In this document: positions 11,764 through 22,560 of the stretch, piece by piece
How the letters are laid out: every line of letters starts with the position of its first letter
Position numbering within the stretch: position 1 is the stretch's first letter
Origin: Macrosoma leucophasiata
Taxonomy: Eukaryota; Arthropoda; Insecta; Lepidoptera; Hedylidae
NCBI GenBank assembly: GCA_036365455.1
Contig: JAWQUS010000007.1
Span: forward strand, 15,144,001 to 15,208,000
Length of the DNA stretch: 64,000 nt
Direction of reading: 5' to 3'
Notes under the pieces: generated by a model
What the model saw: the letters and a program-made list of their open reading frames with translations, nothing else
What the model was told of the DNA's origin: nothing
The model's database searches: none
Made by a program: the position numbers and the translations under genes

Positions 11764-12047
11764 TAAATCAGCGGCATAGATGGCTGGCGCTGACTTACTT
11801 CAGAATTCCTTAGAATTAACTATAAGCAAGTATTATTACATAATTATTCTCTGTTATAAGTCTATTAAAGGTCTGGATAATTGTAGTTTCTGCAGATTAC
11901 GCAAAAATGTGGAGGGAGCAGCGGGCAACAGCTAGTTTTAGCAATTAAGGTTTGCTCTTGTATCTTTAGATAACATTCCTACATTGCATCCGTCTCTGTT
12001 TGATCAGTTACAAACTGTTATACAACGACTCAGTTCCCGTAGGAACT

Positions 12048-12144
12048 ATTGCTAAGTACGCTTGCCTTTTGTTTGAAACGTTCGGTACGTTTACGTACCG
12101 AACGTTTCGTACTTGTTACGTACGTAACATGATTACTTAGCAAT
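12048..12144. repeat. 97-bp nested palindrome, MITE-like
   Basis: The outer 11-bp inverted repeats are ATTGCTAAGTA and TACTTAGCAAT. Inside, GAAACGTTCGGTACG (12075-12089) pairs perfectly with 12094-12108 across a 4-nt loop. A third short palindrome (GTTACGTACGTAAC) follows. It may be a small fold-back transposon. Confidence 0.75.
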
Positions 12145-12483
12145 ATAATTTAAGGCATTAACGTAGTTAAGCATATTTGCATTACCGTCGCAATATCTTT
12201 TGTCGAATTATGTATGTCGTAGTTTTGTAGCACATTGTGCAGCGTATTTCTGTTTATCGCACTCGTGTAACGTGCTCAGAGAGGAGTGTCAGTACAGAAT
12301 GATTTAATCATTCATTACCACACCAATATGCAGCTATTCATAAACACAAATTTATACTTTGCTCAATTTCATATGTTTTCCATAACATTTAACGCTAGCG
12401 ATCCGCCTCGACTTCGCACAAGTACAATGTAGATACTAAATACTAATTTGATGTTATTCTGGAACCACATTATGTAATTTTAC

Positions 12484-12645
12484 TAGTACTAGCTGTTTTT
12501 AAATAACTAAGTAGCCTATGTTCTTTCTCAAAGTCAGCTCTATCTCTGTACCAAATTCATTAAAATCGGTTCAGTCGTTTGGACGTGAAAAGGTAACAGA
12601 CAGACAGACAGAGTTATTTTCGCATTTATAATATTAGTAGGGATT
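12484..12645 (+). mobile_element. CTAG-ended element with CAGACAGACAG run
   Basis: It starts ACTAGCTG and contains AAATCGGTTCAGTCGTTTGG and a CAGA microsatellite. It ends CATTTATAATATTAGTAGGG. The same order occurs at 21113-21263. The combination of conserved core and GTCT/CAGA microsatellite resembles the mini-me-like elements described in insects, which is an inference from structure. Confidence 0.65.
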
Positions 12646-13674
12646 TAACCCGTCTGTTTTAAACATGTTTTAAACGATATTTACAGCACGCACTTTGTTA
12701 ATCGCGCCAATAAGTTAGATTAGAAATTCGACCTATGTTCTAAAAATATAGTTCGTTAATTTTCTAAAAAAAAAATTGTGGAGAATCATCTTTACCATTT
12801 AGGGATATAATATATAGTGACCTAGCAAAGACATAAGTTTTTATGAAAACAAAATTCATAGAAAGAAAGAAAGAAAGAAATAAACAAAAAAGTAATAAAC
12901 GATCAAAGATAATATTTGAATAGACTCCAACGAACGTGAATCCTTGAATAGTCAGTTATTCCCAAGAGATAGTGCACTAAAACTTTACTTATACGGGTTT
13001 TGGTCCGATATCCTTGAGAATAGAGAAACCGACAACTACTGAATATTTAGAACTAAGTTAAAACCAATTGGGACAAATGAAAAGTAAGTCAAGAATATTC
13101 CTTACACTAAGTAAAGACTATTCTTCAATTAATCTCTTTTATTGATATAATCTCTGCTTACCCCGTTAGGGACCTGGCGTGAAGATACGTACATACATCG
13201 GTAAGGAATTTTAATAATAATTATGACAGGATTTCAAATATTAGCTTAATTGTATTATTTTGGATAAAACTGTTCCAAACAAATATACAGAAAGAAAGGG
13301 GAACATTTATAAAAAAATAATAATATAATATAATAATAAACATTTTTATTTACCAAAATCAAAAAATACAGATGATGACATAAAAAGATATAGGTAATAA
13401 CAATACTACAAGTAATGGTACCTTATACTAGGACAATATTCTATATAATTACTTTGTTGCATAAATCTGTACTTAATTATAGCTCTGTCTCTTAAACTAG
13501 GGTTACCTGTATTTTAAGAGACAGTTTTCATAATGACCTTCCCAATATATGATTTAAGCAAGCTCCGATATAAAATGTTACAAATGGTAATTATAATTAT
13601 AATTACATACCTACATACTATCTAATAAGTAAATTAAGTATAACTAGTAAATATAAAAAGTAAATTAAGTATAC

Positions 13675-13812
<138 letters not shown>

Positions 13813-13947
13813 CATGATTACAGAATATGATTGAGCAAAAGTGCATGTAAATAATGTGGCGTGGAATATTTATGATTTATTTAAGTACATTATATTAATT
13901 TATTGATTTAACGACTTAATAATTTAAAATCAAACAAAATTATCACG

Positions 13948-16908
13948 TTAAACCAAATAAGTCAAGATAGACTCAATGGAGGCATAGTCTTTCGTTAATA
14001 GCCACTCTGTCACTTTAGATTTCACGGTGTGTTTATTTATGTTAAGTATGTTCAGGTGGTTATGAATTTCTTTGTAAATATGAGTGCTTAGTATGTAATA
14101 TTGATGTTTTGCGAAAGATGTTTTGTGTTGAGCACTCGGAAAAATAACCTTTCGTTTATTTGGATCCGGTGGTAATAGATCACCGTGTTTTTTAAGGATC
14201 GAATTGAGTACAAAGAGCTGACGAACTGTAAGTACTTTGCTCTCAGAATACAGTTGCGTGGTTGGATACTTGTAGGGTTTTCGTAGCATTACTTTGAGTA
14301 TGGCTCTTTGTGCTCTTTCCAATTTAAGAAGCCTGGTTTTTGTGGCTCCTCCCCAAACTGTTATGCAGTACCCAATGATGGATTGACATAGAGCATAGTA
14401 TACCATCTTTAGTATGTTAAGGTTGGCAGACTCTCTGAGACACTTAAATATATTAATTAAACGTAAAGTTCTGGTTGTTAGAATATCTATTTGTTTGTTC
14501 CATTTCAATCCATCATCTATATGCACTCCCAAGTATTTCACACTGTCAGTCCTTGTGAGCATCGAACACGTACAAGATGCAGGTTCAATCGGATTTAGAC
14601 ATGAGTGAGCAATGATTGAAAAACTGCTTGAGGGTAAGGTGTTACGCTGTATTGCAAATGGAATATATGTAGTTTTTTGGACATTTAAGGTTAGCAGATT
14701 AGAATCTAGCCATTTCATTATTTTGAACATAACTGCTTCTGCTCTTTTTTGTGCAATATCCCAGTTAGGTCCATAGACGATGATCGCCGTGTCATCAGCA
14801 TAGGCATAGATTTTAGTATTTGAGAGTCTCATTTTACATAGGTCATTGACATAGATAGTAAATAGTGTGGGGCCTAAAATGCTTCCCTGTGGTACACCAT
14901 ATGTCAGAAATTCCTCTTCGCTAAGGTATCTATCAATTTTAACTCTTTGCGTACGATTGGCAAGGTAATTTTTGAAGATATCAAGTGTGGTACCACGGAC
15001 ACCAAGATGCTCTAACTTTGAGGCGAGTAAAGGAACAGAAACCGTATCAAATGCCTTGCTGAGATCTAGAAAAATGCCTAAAGTTTTAATTTTTTTATCG
15101 AGATTCATAGCGACCAGTTGCGTTAAACCTAGAGTTGCGTCTTCAGTAGACACTCCTCGTCGGAAACCGTATTGGTTGGCAGCAATTAATTGATGTTTTT
15201 CAAGAAAGTTTTTAAGAGCGTTGTTTAGAATCTTTTCTAAGATCTTTGATAGTGTTGGCAGGACTGATATAGGCCTATAATTATTTATGCAGGTTCTGTC
15301 CCCACTTTTATAAATCGGATGTACTATTGCTTTTTTTAGTGCGTTCGGAAAAATGCCCATTTGTAGACAGCGATTAAAGATGTAAGTTATAGGTTTTATT
15401 AAGATATGGCGACAGTTTTTTAATAGCAGAGACGATATTCCATCCCAACCAACGGCACAGTTATCTCGCAATTGTAAAATATGAGATTCTATATCAGCCT
15501 CGGTCACCTCAAGTAGGGCAATGGAATTTATGGGAGAGTTGTGGCTATCACAGACTGTAGAGCGCGGATGATTGCTGGCTAAGGTAGATGACTCGTGATT
15601 CCGGGATGTAATTGCTGCCGCCAAATTTTTGCCTATATTAGTGAAATAGCGACACACTTCGTTTATAGAAGATTTGGGGTCGTCTCTCACCGTTAGGAGT
15701 TCCGTAGGACTGGTGTGGGTTGTTTGTGTATCGGTTATATTTTTAATGGTTTTCCACATATATTTAGGATTATTTTTGCCTTTCTCCAGTTCGCGTGATT
15801 CATATGCTTTTTTTAACTTTCTGAGTAAATTGTTGCAAAAATTCCTGTAACGAGTGTAAGTAATCTTAAGAGTTATATTGTCTGGTGCCTTTTTAGTTCT
15901 CATATGCATTTTGTCACGATTATTTATACACTTGAGTAATCCAGGTGTTATCCATGGCTTTATGATTCTTTTTTGCCTTGGAATTTGAATATGTCTAGAA
16001 TTTTTTGCTATAGCTGACATTATAATGCGTATAAATTCATCCATACATTCGTTAATGTCGACGATTTGGTAAATTATAGAAAAGTCTACATGTTCTAAAT
16101 CTAGAATAATGGCTTCGTAGTTTAAGCGAATCGAGGTGCAGTAAGTTTTTCGTCCAGGATTGGTTTTTGTAATAGCAAAGATTATGGGTTTATGATCTGT
16201 AACATGTGAGTCTAGAATTAGTGTAGTCGATGATAGGTTAGACTTTAAGAGAACGTGATCAAGGCAATGATCTACGCGAGTTGGAAATACGTGAGTAGGC
16301 ATAAGACCGTGAGTTGCATTGAGAGTGAGATATTGAAAACTTCGGTCGTTTCTATTCTCTGGTACTAAATCAATATTAATATCACCCACGAGGGCGATGT
16401 TTGGGCAGGAGCATATTTTATTAAAGACATTGTTCAGACAGGTCAAAAAGGTATCAAAATTCATCTTAGAATTGAGAGATGGAGAACGATAAATAGCAAC
16501 TATGGTTAAGGTTTTGTCAATTTGACATACAAGACAGTTCCCGCATTCGAAGTTTGGTTCCCATATAGTATTAAGCAGACCTATTTTTGTGTAAATTATG
16601 ATACCATCATTTTGATTAAAGTTTTTGCTCGTTGAATGAGACCGAAATCCATCTAAAATTGGCAGGTGATGAACTTTACTAAGCCAACACTCCGTTAAAA
16701 TAACAATGTCGAGTTCAACCTTTATTATGCTTAACAAAACCTGGAGCTGGTTAAAGTTTTTATTTACACTCCGTATATTTATGTGAATTAGTTTTAATTT
16801 ACCACTGGAAGTATTTATATGTTTTATAGAATTCTCTGGGTTGCATAGAAATGAATTTCCCACTTTTAGATAGTCGAGTTCGTCGTTAATATTATTTATA
16901 ATAGCCAT
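13948..16908 (-). CDS. LINE ORF2: AP endonuclease and reverse transcriptase, 986 aa
   Basis: The N-terminal AP-like endonuclease spans residues 37 to about 245. Visible motifs are IHINIRS (41-47), LTECW with the catalytic Glu at 73, GDINIDL (175-181) and TDHKPI (237-242, the usual SDH motif). The reverse transcriptase spans about 505-780, with IFLDLSKAFD (612-621), GVPQGSILGP (671-680) and the catalytic YADD (703-706). A thumb and connector region follows, with YLGVHID (792-798) and a C-terminal tail. There is no RNase H domain or CCHC knuckle that I can see. It nicks target DNA and primes cDNA synthesis there. The length is normal for the group, the frame is fully open and the start is ATG. 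The plus-strand ORFs inside are shadows. Confidence 0.95.
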   Translation of the reverse strand: MAIINNINDELDYLKVGNSFLCNPENSIKHINTSSGKLKLIHINIRSVNKNFNQLQVLLSIIKVELDIVILTECWLSKVHHLPILDGFRSHSTSKNFNQNDGIIIYTKIGLLNTIWEPNFECGNCLVCQIDKTLTIVAIYRSPSLNSKMNFDTFLTCLNNVFNKICSCPNIALVGDINIDLVPENRNDRSFQYLTLNATHGLMPTHVFPTRVDHCLDHVLLKSNLSSTTLILDSHVTDHKPIIFAITKTNPGRKTYCTSIRLNYEAIILDLEHVDFSIIYQIVDINECMDEFIRIIMSAIAKNSRHIQIPRQKRIIKPWITPGLLKCINNRDKMHMRTKKAPDNITLKITYTRYRNFCNNLLRKLKKAYESRELEKGKNNPKYMWKTIKNITDTQTTHTSPTELLTVRDDPKSSINEVCRYFTNIGKNLAAAITSRNHESSTLASNHPRSTVCDSHNSPINSIALLEVTEADIESHILQLRDNCAVGWDGISSLLLKNCRHILIKPITYIFNRCLQMGIFPNALKKAIVHPIYKSGDRTCINNYRPISVLPTLSKILEKILNNALKNFLEKHQLIAANQYGFRRGVSTEDATLGLTQLVAMNLDKKIKTLGIFLDLSKAFDTVSVPLLASKLEHLGVRGTTLDIFKNYLANRTQRVKIDRYLSEEEFLTYGVPQGSILGPTLFTIYVNDLCKMRLSNTKIYAYADDTAIIVYGPNWDIAQKRAEAVMFKIMKWLDSNLLTLNVQKTTYIPFAIQRNTLPSSSFSIIAHSCLNPIEPASCTCSMLTRTDSVKYLGVHIDDGLKWNKQIDILTTRTLRLINIFKCLRESANLNILKMVYYALCQSIIGYCITVWGGATKTRLLKLERAQRAILKVMLRKPYKYPTTQLYSESKVLTVRQLFVLNSILKKHGDLLPPDPNKRKVIFPSAQHKTSFAKHQYYILSTHIYKEIHNHLNILNINKHTVKSKVTEWLLTKDYASIESILTYLV

Positions 16909-17165
16909 TTTGAATGATTAATATATCAATATTTGAGAACGGTACGTTGAATCTTTTCGTATGTATTTTTTGTGAATTGTGTGAATTGTGGTTGCTACAA
17001 ATTATTATTTATATACAATTATTTTTTTTTTATTTTTTTTTTTATAGAGTATGTATGTGAATGTGAAAGGTTGTTTTCAAGGTATAATTACAAAAAACAA
17101 ATAGAGTTGGAGAAAAAGATAATTTAAACTGATTTAGAGACGAACACAAATAATGATAGAATTAG

Positions 17166-18092
17166 TTAGATACTATCAAGATCCCGTAGGCTTTTTTCAG
17201 CGCTAATTAAAATCTGTTTTTCGCCCTCCAGCTTACGCAGAAAGATATTACCGCCAGAGATCCAACAGTATTGATAGGCCTTCTTCTTTGCAAACTCTCG
17301 AGCCAGGTGGAATAGCTTTTTGGTACTTGCAGAGAGTTGCTCAGTAACGTAAATAGGCTGGGGTTTACCTGATAAACCGATGAGTCCGGTGTGGATTTTA
17401 TTTTCTCTAGCTTTTCCTTTGTTAAATGACCGGACAGCTGATATAAGTGACTGTTTTGCCTGCACCGTTGTGAATTCTGCGATGATTGGTCGTGGGGTGG
17501 AGGGATTTAATGATTTTCCTGGTAGACGATAGATATCGCGGATACTTGATTCCAATATAGGCGCGCCAATTACTTCGCTGATCTTACACACTGTATTGGA
17601 GAGGCTAGTATTGGTTTCAATGTTTTCTTGTGGTATATTTCTAATTTCGATTCCTGACGATCGTGATTTGTGCTGTAGATCAAAAATCTTTTGTTGCAAT
17701 GCTAACTCCAGCTCATGGATGCGACTTTTATGCTGTATATTCTCATTTTTCAAATCAGTCACTGTCTGTAGAATTTCATCATACTTCTCTGATAGGTGCT
17801 GCATTGAAGTTTTGATGTCCTGGTTTTGCTTTAATACAGTATCCATGGATAAGTTGAGGGTACTAAACTTTTCCGTTTGTTGAATTTTGATCTCCTCAAC
17901 CATGGTCCTCAACACAGACAATGTTGTCTCAGTTCCGTCTGTTGGATCATCTAGTCTTCTTTTAGTTCTTCTGGTAACACCGGAGTCAGATTGTTCTTGA
18001 GTTTGTAACATATGAAGAGCTGTGTCTGACGAATGATGTTTAGGAGTTGTTTTTTTGTTGCTGCCTTTTGGTGATGATTTTTTCGTAGACAT
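17166..18092 (-). CDS. LINE ORF1: coiled-coil nucleic-acid binding protein with FP-like C-terminal domain, 308 aa
   Basis: The Lys/Ser/Thr-rich N-terminus (1-50) includes RRTKRR. A heptad-like coiled coil runs from about 60 to 145 (MVEEIKIQQTEKF to LELALQQKIFDLQHK), followed by a folded region (EIRNIPQ, RPIIAEF). The C-terminal block at about 247-305 (IYVTEQLSASTKKLFHLARE, then AYQYCWISGGNIFLRK) resembles the Baculo_FP_C-type domain commonly found in ORF1 of insect CR1/Jockey-like elements. By analogy it trimerises, coats the element RNA and helps reverse transcription. The frame is intact, the start is ATG, and it lies 257 bp upstream of ORF2. Confidence 0.85.
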   Translation of the reverse strand: MSTKKSSPKGSNKKTTPKHHSSDTALHMLQTQEQSDSGVTRRTKRRLDDPTDGTETTLSVLRTMVEEIKIQQTEKFSTLNLSMDTVLKQNQDIKTSMQHLSEKYDEILQTVTDLKNENIQHKSRIHELELALQQKIFDLQHKSRSSGIEIRNIPQENIETNTSLSNTVCKISEVIGAPILESSIRDIYRLPGKSLNPSTPRPIIAEFTTVQAKQSLISAVRSFNKGKARENKIHTGLIGLSGKPQPIYVTEQLSASTKKLFHLAREFAKKKAYQYCWISGGNIFLRKLEGEKQILISAEKSLRDLDSI

Positions 18093-19305
18093 TTATTAAT
18101 GCAATTAATTTATCCAGTACAAAATGTATATCACGAGATCACTAAACTTTTAGCACTAAACTTGGACCATACGTTGAACTTAGTCGCTAATCGCTCCGCC
18201 TATGATGTTGTGGCAAGCGCTTATAGATGGCGAAGTTGACAGATGCCGCTGTGACGTATTCCTGCGACATTCACTCCTTGCGCTGCGTGCGTAGCTCGGC
18301 CCACTACCTCTATCGCTTGTTGTTGTCTCCTTCTCTCCACTACTTTGCGTTGCTTGTTGTTTATGATCGCCTGGTACTTGACGCGAAATTTGTATATTTA
18401 TTTATTATTTTAAATTAATTAATGATTTCTCTTAAAAAATAATTAACTTGTACGTGCACACGTCTATTCACTTTCGCGTCCAGGGGGGAAGGGATATAAA
18501 ATCCTATTTATTTGATAATAGTAATATCCTTCGCGGTCGTAAACAGAATCAAAAATGGTTCGATTTTATAGAGAGTACATGTAGAACGGAAACTCAAAAA
18601 CAAAACAGATCACAGTTCCGTTCCACAGTGCACGAGTGCACAGCCAAGCGAATGACAATGACAGATGGCGTAGGTGGGAGAAAGGGGTTAATATTTTGAA
18701 AGTGTTGTTAGAATATAAAAATAGTTCACCTGTAACCTACGAATACAGAATTATTTATTCGTAGCCTGTAACACTTAATCGAGCCTTAATCATTGATGTT
18801 ATACTTTTCTAATACTATTTTCGATTTTTATTTTAGACGTTTTGATGTCAGCCAATATCTTTTTAGGTAGTTATTAGTTTCTCATAATTTGTATCAGTAG
18901 TAGTAAATTCTCGTGTCACAGTGTTTGTAACAATACTCTTCCGAAACAGCTGGACCCATTGTTATGAAATTTTGCGTGTATATTTGGTAGGTAGAAGAAT
19001 CGGTTGTAGTCTATTTTTTTAAACTTCTAAATGGTATAGGTGATTCTCACCAATTGTTTTTTTCGATTTTTTGGACATTTTTTCTATAACACACTCCAAC
19101 TTTCTATAGGCGATACGAAGATCGTAGGAGCAGCTAATAGCTTGGTATGATTTGATAAATTTATCTGATATATCTGTTGTAAATCGTTGGAAACAGTACT
19201 AGAACAATCATATTTTAGATACAACTAAACAAATAATAAAATTAAACATTAAAATAAATTTATTCAAATATTAATTTTATTGCAGTAGAATTTCAGTAAC
19301 TAACG

Positions 19306-19548
19306 GCGAGCGAGGGCGTAAGCACCACCGCGCTACCGTAAGGTAGATCACTAATGTAATGTAATGTAGGTGGTAATGTACGGCCCTGTAATTTCCGGCA
19401 CAGAGGCATAACACCTTAAGCCTCAGGAGTGGTAACGCATCTGCATTTTGACCTTGGTCTTCATGTGGGTGTCTAAAGGCTGCAGTCATCACTTAACATC
19501 AATGTGAACTGCATGATTGTTTGCCACTTCCATTACATAAAAAAAAAT
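19306..19548 (+). mobile_element. SINE-1 copy, sense orientation with A-rich tail
   Basis: It runs from GGGCGTAAGCACCACCGCG to TTGCCACTTCCATTACATA followed by an A run. This gives the direction of the family: the retroposon 3' end is at CATTACATAAAAAA. Internal phrases include TTTCCGGCACAGAGGCATAA and GGCTGCAGTCATCACTTAAC. Part of the 5' half is altered. Confidence 0.8.
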
Positions 19549-20249
19549 TTTTCACTGACCCGCAACTACAGTGGTGGAGCTATGACGTAGGTATATAACG
19601 TTCTAGGTATTTAATAGAATAAGTTATATTTTATAATAGGTATAAAAAGTTAATATATGGTTAAAGTTTCATTTTTCTATCAAAATTACTCTTTAACGTA
19701 CCTTCAAAAACAGCTCGAATACACCGGCCCATATTCACTCATCCTGTTCATACCAATTATCGTCAAAATTATTTTCTACGGAGAGCAAGCAGCAGCTTCA
19801 ATCAACATTGTAAGCATATCGACTTTGACCTAATATATTTAATACTAAAGATTCCACACCAAAGAGACTTTTAAGCAGCGACTTTTTTGATTGAATTTGT
19901 TTACTAACACTTATTTTAATGTAAGCTATAGTTATGTATGTTTAGTTTGCATACTTAAAAAGTTATTTAAGTTAACTGTCTTCCTTTGATATTTAAACTG
20001 TGTCCTATGCGTGGGTATCTGTCATTGGCTTCTGATTTTTTTTGTAATGTTGCTTTACTTTATGTTTTAACTTGCTGTTGATACTCCTAAAAATAAATAA
20101 ATAAAATAAATAAATAAATTTTAAATTATGTACTTTTATGTAAATTTGTGTTTTATTTATGTAAGTATATATATTAGACGGGATCCCGAGCTACGTCGTC
20201 TACACACACAAAGTCCAGAGGTCACGATGTGGGTGCGTTGCTACGCAGG

Positions 20250-20420
20250 GGTAGCTCAGTTATTATGTCTCTGTGATAGTTATTACGGGGCCATACATTA
20301 CCATCTAACCGGAACACCATAGTGCTGAACACTACCATTTAGCGGCAGATAGGTAAGGTAATGCGGTGGTGCCTACGCCCTAGAGCTCTTTCATTGGAAC
20401 TCTACCACCAGTAAATATCA
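20250..20420 (-). mobile_element. SINE-1 copy, truncated
   Basis: Reverse-orientation copy with TTATTACGGGGCCATACATT, CCATTTAGCGGCAG and CTCTACCACCAGTAAA. It belongs to the subfamily that has GTGATAGTTATTACGGGG, like the copies at 37771 and 39884. It abuts a SINE-2 fragment. Confidence 0.75.
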
Positions 20421-20540
20421 GAGATAATGATCTAAAATCCTTTATCTCTGGTTCTATTGGGATTTTTTCATTTGTCGAAGTTTCCCAGTGCCTTGATGTT
20501 TGGTTATGTGCCCAGCGATGTCAACAGGTTCACCATCTGT
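20421..20540 (+). mobile_element. SINE-2 fragment lacking the tRNA head
   Basis: AGAGATAATGATCTAAAATC to GTCAACAGGTTCACCATCTG matches the body of SINE-2 (compare 39225-39345). The head with A and B boxes is missing. Confidence 0.75.
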
Positions 20541-20737
20541 TATATAGACCAAAACGATTTGGACTCTCCTCGCTCATGTAAGGTTCCGTAGCAGTAAGTA
20601 TATATGGATGTTCACCACTATCAGTTTTCACCAACAAAAATAACTTTTTACACACCCCAAATACATCTTTGTAATTCATACAATACGAATGAATAACAAA
20701 GTTACAACAAATGCCGCTTTGTGTTGTGTTTGTTAGG

Positions 20738-21263
20738 CTCATAGAGTTTGCATACCGAGTTTTAACTTTCTACCTTGAAAATTGTGGAATGCTCCATACA
20801 AATTTCCATCCCCTATTTTAGGGGATGTAGGAGATTTCAAAAAAATAACAAGCAAATGTTGTTTTTTTTAGTAACAAAGAGTCTGCATACCTATTTTTGG
20901 CTTTCCAGCTTGAACACTGCCTTAAGCCCAATACCTTCAAATTTCACCCCCCCGTGTTAAAAGGATGAAGGCAGATTTCTAAAAAAAAAAGATGTACGTA
21001 TTGTTTGTTAAACTCAAAGAGTTCACATACCGAGTTTTAACTTTCTATCTTGAAAATTGTGGAATGCTCCATACAAATTTCCACCCCCTATTTTAGGGGG
21101 ATGGGGATAATATAAGGAGACAAAAAGTAGCCTATGTTCGTTCTCAAAGTCAACTCTATCTCTGTACCAAATCATCAAAATCGGTTCACTCGTTTGGACG
21201 TGAAAAGGTAACAGACAGACAGACAGACAGAGTTACTTTCACATTTATAATATTAGTAGGGAT
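20738..21263. repeat. Three tandem units of about 138 bp plus CAGA-bearing element end
   Basis: GCATACCGAGTTTTAACTTT and GTGGAATGCTCCATACAAAT recur at about 20750, 20888 (diverged) and 21026. Each unit has a C-rich part (CCCCTATTTTAGGGG). The block continues into AAATCGGTTCACTCGTTTGG, a CAGA run and TATAATATTAGTAGGGAT, the same end as at 12600-12645. It is probably one internally repeated mobile element. Confidence 0.7.
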
Positions 21264-21462
21264 AATAATCTCAACATAGTTACACCAATCTACTTGCTTT
21301 GTGTCATGTTTGCGACTCATCTGATAGTGTCAATATTCATAGGCAACGATAACCCCTTACCATAACATCGACTACCCGTCTGTTTACTTACACATTTGAG
21401 TACAGGATGCCATGTAGATGTATTGATGTTTAGGCATGATTTACGACCAACATACTGAATTG

Positions 21463-21612
21463 TGCGGGTTGGCCACTAACCCACCCTACCTTCACCAATC
21501 CGCATTGGAGCAGCGTGGTGGAGTAAGTTCCAGTCCTCCCCCCAAAAAGGGGAGAGACTCGTGCCCAGCAGTGGGACGTATAATGGGTTGCCATTATTAT
21601 TATTATTATATA
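21463..21612 (+). mobile_element. RTE-type retroposon 3' end with (ATT)n tail
   Basis: It contains GGGTTGGCCACTAACCCAC, GCATTGGAGCAGCGTGGTGG and CGTGCCCAGCAGTGGGACGT, then (ATT)n. At least four more copies are in the window (39750, 41641, 48257, 50586). Confidence 0.8.
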
Positions 21613-21689
21613 CTGAATTGTGGCGGTTTGAAGAAGATAAGTTGAGAATGGTTAAAGGTGATACTTATTTTCCAACTTGTATACTTTCA

Positions 21690-21800
21690 ACTTGTATTCA
21701 TCATCATCATTTCAGCCAAAAGACGTCCACTGCTGGATATAGGCCTCCCCCAAAGATTGATAACGGACGGTCCGGGGCCGCCCTCGTCCAGATTTTGGAC
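21690..21800 (+). repeat. Dispersed CATCATCATTT / GACGTCCACTGCTGG repeat
   Basis: CATCATTTCAGCCAAAAGAC then GTCCACTGCTGGATATAGGC is a phrase widespread in lepidopteran genomes. Related copies are at 25440-25600, 27699-27860 and, reversed, 42200-42300. Non-coding. Confidence 0.7.
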
Positions 21801-22405
21801 AATTAATGAATTTCCTGTGCAATCATAAACATACAAACTCCTTATAGCATATAAATGCGTCATTATGTCAGTGTGTTGTATCTTATCATGGGTTAAATTA
21901 CTTGAATTATGTAAATGTATTTAGTTTTTTTTTTATTATTAGATATTAACAAAGTCTTCCAATATTATCTTATTTCTATTAGACCATGACAGGCCTCAAC
22001 AGGACAGTAATTTCAGACAGAAAGAAATTTATTGGGGCAGTTATTGATACTAATAATAATAATGGTAATTTTAGTGAGAACAGGGCAGGGCAAAACTTCA
22101 TATTGACTTCACATACCTAAAAAAGCAGTTGGCAATTATTACACCGAAGTTTTTTTATTATATTACCTGTGTACGTATAACGATATTAGAATAACTGACT
22201 TGACAAAAGAGATCAACCATAATTTGCAATAGTTATAATCAAGATTATTATTGATTTTCAGAGGGTAAATAAAACACTCATTAGCATTATTTTGGACTGA
22301 GAACCGGCACCTGCCTATAATATTCAACAGTCCGTTCAGGTACCTACTGGACATTGTGTCGCGTCAGTTTATTCTTCGTCAATGATACCAAGAAATGTAG
22401 CATAA

Positions 22406-22525
22406 TCTATACTTATAATAAAACTGTAGAAGTGTATATTCTGTACATTAAAAATATTAAAAAAATAAATACCAGGGGATGTTATTAGATCGATACCGAA
22501 CCCAAATATGTGATTAGATTTTTTT

Positions 22526-22560
<35 letters not shown>

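Noticed and set aside
11520..11813. 97-codon ORF with Ala-Ser-Arg-Arg-Pro repeats
   Set aside because: Produced by a 15-bp minisatellite whose period is a multiple of three; no start context or homologue recognised.
14414..15193. Plus-strand ORFs of 64 and 73 codons
   Set aside because: Antisense shadows of LINE ORF2.
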